9,451 nt of DNA from an uncultured Oscillospiraceae bacterium (lineage in GTDB: Bacteria; Bacillota; Clostridia; Oscillospirales; Ruminococcaceae). The stretch covers positions 24,354 to 33,804 of the forward strand of contig CAJTVI010000023.1 of assembly GCA_910579545.1 (NCBI GenBank), written 5' to 3'. Below the pieces are notes generated by a model. The model was not told the origin of the DNA. It did not search any database and was given only the letters and a program-made list of their open reading frames with translations. Within the stretch, counting starts at the first letter, position 1. Each line of letters begins with the position of its first letter. The translations under genes and the position numbers were made by a program. This document shows positions 5,291 to 9,451 of this stretch, in pieces.

Positions 5291-7564
5291 TCAGCGCTTA
5301 TAGTAGTTGATGAGGCAGCCGTCCAACAAAATCTGGCGCTCATCCCCGGTGAGGGGGGCGATCGAGAGGGTAAAGGCGCGCGGCGCGCCCTGGCCCACCA
5401 CCCAGGCCGGGATGGCGGCAAGCTGGTTTTGCGCAAGCAGCGCCCGGATGTTCGGCACCAGAATGGCGTCCCCCAGGCCAAAGGGGGTGGGCCCCTCCAG
5501 CTGGAAGGGCAGCATGCCCCAGTTGATGAGGTTGGAGCGGTAGCGCTTGGTGGCGTACTCCACCGCGATGTTGGCCCCCGCGCCCAGCACCCGCTGGCAG
5601 CTGGCGGCCTGCTCCCGGGCCGAGCCGTCGCCCGGCTTGACGGCGTAGACCGCCGAGGCGATCTGGACGTCCTGCCAGCCAAGGCCCTCGCAGCCCGGCA
5701 CGGCCCGCACCGCGGCCAGCAGGGCGGCGTCCCCCCTGCCCTGCGCCCGTTCGGCCTCCTCGGCCGCGATGGCCTTGGCCCGGCCCACATAGCCGGGGTC
5801 CCTGCGGCTCAGGGTAAACTCGGCAAGGCCCAGGGGGTTAGAGCGGTAGGAGCTGGTCTCGCCCGAGGGGATCAACTCGTCGGTGGTGGTGACCGGGTCG
5901 GTGATGTAGCTGGCCACCTTTAACAGCAGGTGCCCGCCCAGCGGCGGGATGGCGGGCCAGCTTTTGATGTTGGGGCCCAGCCGCAGGCTGCCCGCGCTGT
6001 CCGGTTTGCCAAAGCCGTTGTACACCCGGCTGCGGTAGCTGGAATCGTCGAACTCATAGGGCGGGATGGCGGGGTCGTACTGGATGGCGGTGGCCGGGGT
6101 GAGCACCCCGCCCATGCGGGTGCTGGCGGCGATGCTGCGGGCATCCATCAGGGCCACGCCGGCGATCTGCCCGCTGCCCGGCTTTGCGCCCTCCCGGCTG
6201 GGGAAGTTGCGGGTGGTGTGCCGGGCCGAGAGCGCGCCGTTGGCCGGCACGTCCCCCGCGCCAAAGCAGGGCCCGCAGAAGGCGGTTCGGATGGTGGCCC
6301 CGCTGGCCATCAGGTCGGTAAGCACCCCCAGGCGGGTGAGGGCCATCATGGTGGGCTGGCTGGAGGGGTAGACGCTGAGCGAATACTCCCCGTTGCCGCC
6401 GGTGTGCCCCTTGAGAATGGCCGCCGCCTCCACGATGTTGGAGTAGGTGCCGCCCGCGCAGCCCGCGATGACCCCTTGGTCGAGATAGATTTTGCCGTTT
6501 CGCACCTTGTCGGTCAGGCGCAGGGCGGGTTTGTCCGGCCCGATCAGTTCCCGGCACTCCTCCTCGCATTGGCGCAAAATGTCGATGGGGTTTTGGCAGA
6601 GTTCCTCGATGGGGTAAACGTTGGAGGGGTGCATGGGCAGGGCGATCATCGGCCGCACGGCCGAGAGGTCCAGCTCCACCAGCCCATCGTAAAGGCTGAG
6701 CGGCGCGGGGGCCAGGGGCTTATAGTCCATGGCGCGGCCGTGGGCGGCCAGGTACTCCTGGGTTTTTTCGTCGGTGACCCAGATGCTGGACAGGCAGGTG
6801 GTCTCGGTGGTCATCACGTCCACCCCGCTGCGGTATTCCAGCGGCAGGTTGGCAACGCCGGGGCCCACAAACTCCAGCACCTTGTTTTTGACATACCCGG
6901 TTTTGAACACCGCCCCGATCAGGGCCAGCGCCACGTCCTGCGGGCCCACCCCCACCGCCGGGCTGCCGGTAAGGTGCACCGCCACCACGCCGGGGCGGGG
7001 CAGGTCGTAGGTGCGGCCCAGCAGCTGCTTGGCCAGCTCCCCCCCGCCCTCGCCAATGGCCAGGGTGCCCAGCGCGCCGTAGCGGGTGTGGCTGTCGCTG
7101 CCCAGGATCATCCTGCCGCAGCCGGCGTGCATCTCCCGCATGTACTGGTGGATCACCGCCAGATGGGGCGGCACATAGATGCCGCCGTACTTTTTGGCCG
7201 CCGAGAGGCCAAAAAGGTGGTCGTCCTCGTTGATGGTGCCGCCCACCGCGCACAGGCTGTTGTGGCAGTTGGTAAGCACATAGGGCACCGGGAACCGGGT
7301 GAGCCCCGAGGCCCGGGCGGTTTGCACAATGCCCACAAAGGTGATGTCGTGGCTGGCCATCGCGTCAAATTTAAGCTTGAGTGCGTCGGCGTCGCCGCTG
7401 GTGTTGTGGGCCTGCAAAATGCCGTAGGCCATGGTGCCGGTGTGGGCGTTTTGCACCGCAGCCGCATCAAAGCCCAAAGCGGCCAGCCGCGCGGGGGCCT
7501 CGCCGTTTGCCGGTATCCACTGGCCGCGGGCATAATACATCCCGGTTTTGCTGCAAGAGATCAT
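5291..7564 (-). CDS. Aconitase-superfamily hydratase (YbhJ-like)
   Basis: A 757-residue protein from ATG 7564 with the full aconitase layout. It shows DSHTRYGALG (Asp157-His159), a first Fe-S cysteine in VIAGCAGG (Cys369), the CGPC pair (Cys430, Cys433), and a C-terminal swivel domain with GDGSAREQAA. In that last motif Ser648 and Arg650 align with the catalytic Ser and substrate-binding Arg of aconitases, followed by RSNLINWGMLPF. All three [4Fe-4S] ligands are present, so an active hydro-lyase is likely. The protein resembles the uncharacterised YbhJ/'hydratase' branch more than housekeeping AcnA, and the substrate is unknown. I chose ATG 7564 because GGGGAGG (7579-7573) lies 8 bases upstream; the ATG at 7585 would add seven residues and has no ribosome binding site. 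It is the first gene of the minus-strand operon, under a TGnTATAAT promoter. Confidence 0.92.
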   Translation of the reverse strand: MISCSKTGMYYARGQWIPANGEAPARLAALGFDAAAVQNAHTGTMAYGILQAHNTSGDADALKLKFDAMASHDITFVGIVQTARASGLTRFPVPYVLTNCHNSLCAVGGTINEDDHLFGLSAAKKYGGIYVPPHLAVIHQYMREMHAGCGRMILGSDSHTRYGALGTLAIGEGGGELAKQLLGRTYDLPRPGVVAVHLTGSPAVGVGPQDVALALIGAVFKTGYVKNKVLEFVGPGVANLPLEYRSGVDVMTTETTCLSSIWVTDEKTQEYLAAHGRAMDYKPLAPAPLSLYDGLVELDLSAVRPMIALPMHPSNVYPIEELCQNPIDILRQCEEECRELIGPDKPALRLTDKVRNGKIYLDQGVIAGCAGGTYSNIVEAAAILKGHTGGNGEYSLSVYPSSQPTMMALTRLGVLTDLMASGATIRTAFCGPCFGAGDVPANGALSARHTTRNFPSREGAKPGSGQIAGVALMDARSIAASTRMGGVLTPATAIQYDPAIPPYEFDDSSYRSRVYNGFGKPDSAGSLRLGPNIKSWPAIPPLGGHLLLKVASYITDPVTTTDELIPSGETSSYRSNPLGLAEFTLSRRDPGYVGRAKAIAAEEAERAQGRGDAALLAAVRAVPGCEGLGWQDVQIASAVYAVKPGDGSAREQAASCQRVLGAGANIAVEYATKRYRSNLINWGMLPFQLEGPTPFGLGDAILVPNIRALLAQNQLAAIPAWVVGQGAPRAFTLSIAPLTGDERQILLDGCLINYYKR

Positions 7565-7572
7565 CGATCCAG

Positions 7573-7579
7573 CCTCCCC
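7573..7579 (-). promoter_or_regulatory. Ribosome binding site of the hydratase gene
   Basis: GGGGAGG on the minus strand, 8 bases before ATG 7564. It decides for this start over the in-frame ATG at 7585, since the site lies inside the longer version's first codons. Confidence 0.8.
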
Positions 7580-7608
7580 ATCCATATGTTGTGGCGAACA
7601 ATATGGAT

Positions 7609-7617
7609 ATTATAGCA
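7609..7617 (-). promoter_or_regulatory. Extended -10 promoter of the minus-strand operon
   Basis: On the minus strand TGCTATAAT is a perfect extended -10 (TGnTATAAT). The -35 region is only a run of T (7637-7631) from the large palindrome, so the TG extension probably compensates. The start of transcription is expected near 7602, giving a leader of roughly 37 bases before ATG 7564. Confidence 0.8.
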
Positions 7618-7623
7618 TATTCT

Positions 7624-7663
7624 GCGGGCCAAAAAAAGCGCCCGGGGCGGTTTTTTGGCCCGC
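7624..7663. promoter_or_regulatory. Interrupted 40-bp palindrome between divergent promoters
   Basis: GCGGGCCAAAAAA (7624-7636) and TTTTTTGGCCCGC (7651-7663) are perfect 13-bp inverted arms, and the centre CCCGGG (7641-7646) is also palindromic on the same axis. It lies upstream of both predicted start points, so it is probably not transcribed from either promoter and acts, if at all, as DNA. It overlaps the -35 region of the minus promoter and ends 6 bases before the plus -35. A protein operator is the simplest reading. Confidence 0.7.
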
Positions 7664-7669
7664 GGCAAA

Positions 7670-7698
7670 TTGCACTTGCCCGGGCAATATGCTATGAT
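7670..7698 (+). promoter_or_regulatory. Sigma-A promoter of the GH13 gene
   Basis: TTGCAC (7670-7675), a 17-base spacer and TATGAT (7693-7698), with TG at 7690-7691 making an extended -10 (TGCTATGAT). Transcription should begin near 7705, giving a leader of about 109 bases before the ATG at 7814. Confidence 0.85.
7676..7687. promoter_or_regulatory. Perfect 12-bp palindrome in the GH13 promoter spacer
   Basis: TTGCCCGGGCAA is a perfect palindrome with a central CG, lying wholly between the -35 and -10. A central CG with TTGC..GCAA ends is the style of LacI-family operators, which often control glycosidase genes. This is an inference, and no regulator gene is in the window. Binding here would block RNA polymerase. 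Confidence 0.55.
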
Positions 7699-7741
7699 GG
7701 GTACAGCGCCGCGCCGGCGGCGCAGGAAAGCCAAAAAAGCG

Positions 7742-7791
7742 GCCGCGCCCTGCGCAGGTCCTTTGCGGGCGCGGCGGAATAAAAAGGACCT
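7742..7791 (+). promoter_or_regulatory. Possible H-type pseudoknot in the GH13 mRNA leader
   Basis: Two perfect 9-bp stems interleave in the leader. Stem 1 is GCCGCGCCC (7742-7750) with GGGCGCGGC (7767-7775). Stem 2 is AGGTCCTTT (7756-7764) with AAAGGACCT (7783-7791). The connecting loops would be 5, 2 and 7 bases, a workable pseudoknot geometry. The two stems could instead be mutually exclusive hairpins. A further 7-bp hairpin with a GCCG loop precedes them (7706-7723). The structure ends 7 bases before AAGGAGG, so it could affect translation. It does not match a riboswitch class that I recognise. Confidence 0.55.
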
Positions 7792-7798
7792 TTACACC

Positions 7799-7805
7799 AA
7801 GGAGG
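7799..7805 (+). promoter_or_regulatory. Ribosome binding site of the GH13 gene
   Basis: AAGGAGG, 8 bases before ATG 7814. It sets the start and excludes the longer in-frame reading from 7655, which would run through the promoter and leader. Confidence 0.9.
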
Positions 7806-7813
7806 GATTTTAC

Positions 7814-9367
7814 ATGGCAGAGCATCCCTGCCCCAAATGGCTGGACAACGCCATTTTTTATGAGATCTACCCCCAGTCTTTTCAGGACAGCAACGGCGAC
7901 GGCATCGGCGATTTTGCGGGCATCCTCTCGCGGCTGGACTATGTTGCCGGCCTTGGCTGCAACGCCCTCTGGCTCAACCCCTGCTTTGCCTCCCCCTTTG
8001 GGGACGCGGGGTACGATGTGGCCGACTACTTCCAGGCCGCGCCGCGCTACGGCACCAACCAGGACCTAAAGCGCCTGTTTGAGGAGGCCCACCGGCGGGG
8101 CATGCATGTTTTGCTGGACCTGGTGCCCGGCCACACCTCGGTGGAGCACTCGTGGTTTAAGCAGTCGATGCGGGCCGAGCCCAACGAATACACCGACCGC
8201 TATGTCTGGACCGACAGCGTGTGGAAATCCCCCGAGGGGTACGGCAGTTTGCGGGGCATCTCGGCGCGGGACGGCAGCTGCGCGGTAAATTTCTTTTCCT
8301 GCCAGCCCGCCCTCAACTACGGCTACTACCAGCCCGACCCCGCCGAAAGCTGGCAGCAGCCCACCGACGCCCCCGGCCCACAGGCCACCATCCGCGCCAT
8401 GATCGAGGTGATGCGGTTCTGGCTGCGGATGGGCTGCGACGGGTTCCGGGTGGACATGGCCGGCTCGCTGGTCAAGCAGGACCCCGAATCCCTGGGCACC
8501 ATGGGGGTATGGCGGCAGGTGCGGGCCTTTTTGGACGAGGAGTTCCCCGAGGCGGCCATCATCTCGGAGTGGGGCGAGCCGGAAAAGAGCCTTGCCTGCG
8601 GTTTCCACATGGACTTTTTGCTGCATTTTGGCTCCTCGCGCTATAACGACCTGTTCCGCTGCGAAAACCCCTTTTTTGCCGGCAGGGGGGACGCTTCGGC
8701 CTTTGCGGCGCGCTACCTTGAAAGCCGCGCCGCCGCGGCCGGCCGGGGGCTGGTCTGCATCCCCTCGGGCAACCACGACATGGAGCGGCTGGCCCGCAGG
8801 GTGCACGGCGAACGGCTCAAGCTGGCCTTTGCCTTTTTGCTGACCATGCCGGGCGCGCCCTTTGTGTATTACGGCGACGAGATCGGCATGCGGTATCTGG
8901 AGGGGCTGCCCTCGGTGGAAGGGGGCTACGATCGCACCGGCTCCCGCAGCCCCATGCAGTGGGATTCCTCGCCGGGCGCCGGCTTTTCGGCCGCGCCCAA
9001 GGAGCGGCTGTACATCCCGCAGGACGAGGCCCCCGGCCGCCCCACCGCCGAGGCCCAGCTGCAGGATGAGCATTCGCTCTTAAACGAGGTAAAGCGGCTT
9101 ACCGCCCTGCGCCAGCGCCACACCGCCCTGCAAAGCTGGGGCGAGATTGAGTTTGTGCACGCCCCCAAAAACGCCTGCCCGCTGGCCTACCTGCGGCGGG
9201 GCGGCGGCGAAACCCTTTTGGTGATACTGAACCCCTCGGATGAGGAGGCGGTATGCCCCCTGCCGCAAGCGCCCAAGGAGCTGCTGTACAGCATTGGAAA
9301 CCCGCCAAAGCTCCGGCCGGGGGAGGCTGCCGTTCCGCCGGTATCCTGCGCGGTGTTCGCCCTTTGA
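7814..9367 (+). CDS. GH13 family alpha-glycosidase (cytoplasmic)
   Basis: A 517-residue (beta/alpha)8 enzyme of the alpha-amylase family. The N-terminus FYEIYPQSFQDSNGDGIGDF is typical of GH13 and contains the DxNxDG-type calcium loop. The catalytic triad is complete: nucleophile Asp214 in GFRVDMAG, acid/base Glu252 in IISEWGE and Asp322 in SGNHDME. YYGDEIGMRY and SRSPMQWD follow, as in oligosaccharide-acting and trehalose-synthase-like members, and a C-terminal beta domain (LLVILNPSDEE) closes the protein. Region I reads DLVPGHTS, with Gly106 where many members have Asn before the conserved His. There is no signal peptide, so it acts on imported oligosaccharides or intracellular glucans; hydrolase or transglycosylase specificity cannot be told. 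It is divergent from the hydratase operon and first in its own transcript. Subfamily is not assigned. Confidence 0.93.
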   Translation: MAEHPCPKWLDNAIFYEIYPQSFQDSNGDGIGDFAGILSRLDYVAGLGCNALWLNPCFASPFGDAGYDVADYFQAAPRYGTNQDLKRLFEEAHRRGMHVLLDLVPGHTSVEHSWFKQSMRAEPNEYTDRYVWTDSVWKSPEGYGSLRGISARDGSCAVNFFSCQPALNYGYYQPDPAESWQQPTDAPGPQATIRAMIEVMRFWLRMGCDGFRVDMAGSLVKQDPESLGTMGVWRQVRAFLDEEFPEAAIISEWGEPEKSLACGFHMDFLLHFGSSRYNDLFRCENPFFAGRGDASAFAARYLESRAAAAGRGLVCIPSGNHDMERLARRVHGERLKLAFAFLLTMPGAPFVYYGDEIGMRYLEGLPSVEGGYDRTGSRSPMQWDSSPGAGFSAAPKERLYIPQDEAPGRPTAEAQLQDEHSLLNEVKRLTALRQRHTALQSWGEIEFVHAPKNACPLAYLRRGGGETLLVILNPSDEEAVCPLPQAPKELLYSIGNPPKLRPGEAAVPPVSCAVFAL

Positions 9368-9397
9368 GCGGGAGTGTCCATTTCAAGGAGTTATACG

Positions 9398-9451
9398 ATG
9401 CTAAGGCCGGGCGCGGGGGAGAGTCTCGAAAGGCTTTCGGGGCAGGGGTCC
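9398..9451 (+). CDS. Unidentified ORF, 3' partial
   Basis: An ATG at 9398 follows AAGGAG (9385-9390) by 7 bases and opens an 18-codon frame (MLRPGAGESLERLSGQGS) that is cut by the right edge. It begins 30 bases after the GH13 stop on the same strand, with no terminator hairpin in the gap, so it is probably co-transcribed with it. The visible residues are too few to recognise a family. Confidence 0.5.
   Translation, partial: MLRPGAGESLERLSGQGS

Noticed and set aside
5930..7615. 561-codon open frame on the plus strand opposite the hydratase
   Set aside because: The minus frame has all the aconitase motifs. The plus frame is His/Gly/Ala/Val-rich shadow sequence typical of GC-rich coding DNA, and it runs into the promoter region.
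7655..7813. N-terminal extension of the GH13 gene
   Set aside because: It would start upstream of the promoter at 7670-7698 and translate the structured leader as an Arg/Lys-rich peptide. The AAGGAGG-ATG at 7799-7816 is the clear start.
8066..9073. 335-codon open frame on the minus strand opposite the GH13 gene
   Set aside because: Shadow of a complete GH13 enzyme; its composition is typical of antisense frames in GC-rich genes.

Overview
The window looks like chromosomal DNA from a high-GC member of the Clostridia, plausibly an Oscillospiraceae/Ruminococcaceae-type gut Firmicute. This is inferred from strong AAGGAGG-type Shine-Dalgarno sites, sigma-A promoters of the TTGCAC/TATGAT and TGnTATAAT types, a BlaI/M56 regulatory pair, a TIGR03905-type TSCPD protein and a cytoplasmic GH13 enzyme. 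No phage, transposon, tRNA, rRNA or CRISPR sequence was seen.

Left part, plus strand (1-2311): the 3' part of an M56 (BlaR1/MecR1-like) membrane metalloprotease gene, cut by the window edge, is followed 49 bases later by a complete BlaI/MecI-like repressor gene. The receptor has the HEXXH zinc site and one clear C-terminal membrane helix. Its roughly 420-residue outer domain is not recognised as penicillin-binding. A 12-bp-stem hairpin at 2343-2370 separates this pair from the convergent minus-strand operon.

Middle part, minus strand (7564 down to 2429): four co-oriented genes with short gaps or overlap, read from a TGnTATAAT promoter near 7609-7617. In transcription order they are an aconitase-superfamily hydratase with all three Fe-S cysteines, a PHP-domain metal-dependent phosphoesterase, a five-cysteine TSCPD protein, and a WG-repeat lipoprotein. 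The last gene has lower-GC stretches than its neighbours, a 30-bp internal direct repeat and a terminator-like hairpin inside its last codons.

Right part, plus strand (7670-9451): a GH13 alpha-glucan-type glycosidase is transcribed divergently from the hydratase. A second short ORF with a good ribosome binding site begins 30 bases after it and runs off the right edge.

The divergent intergenic region (7565-7813) is the densest in signals. It holds two facing promoters with near-identical extended -10 elements, an interrupted palindrome of 40 bp, a perfect 12-bp palindrome inside the GH13 promoter spacer, and a roughly 109-base GH13 leader. That leader can form two interleaved perfect 9-bp stems, the arrangement of an H-type pseudoknot, ending just before the ribosome binding site. 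Together these suggest regulation of the GH13 gene at both the DNA and the RNA level.
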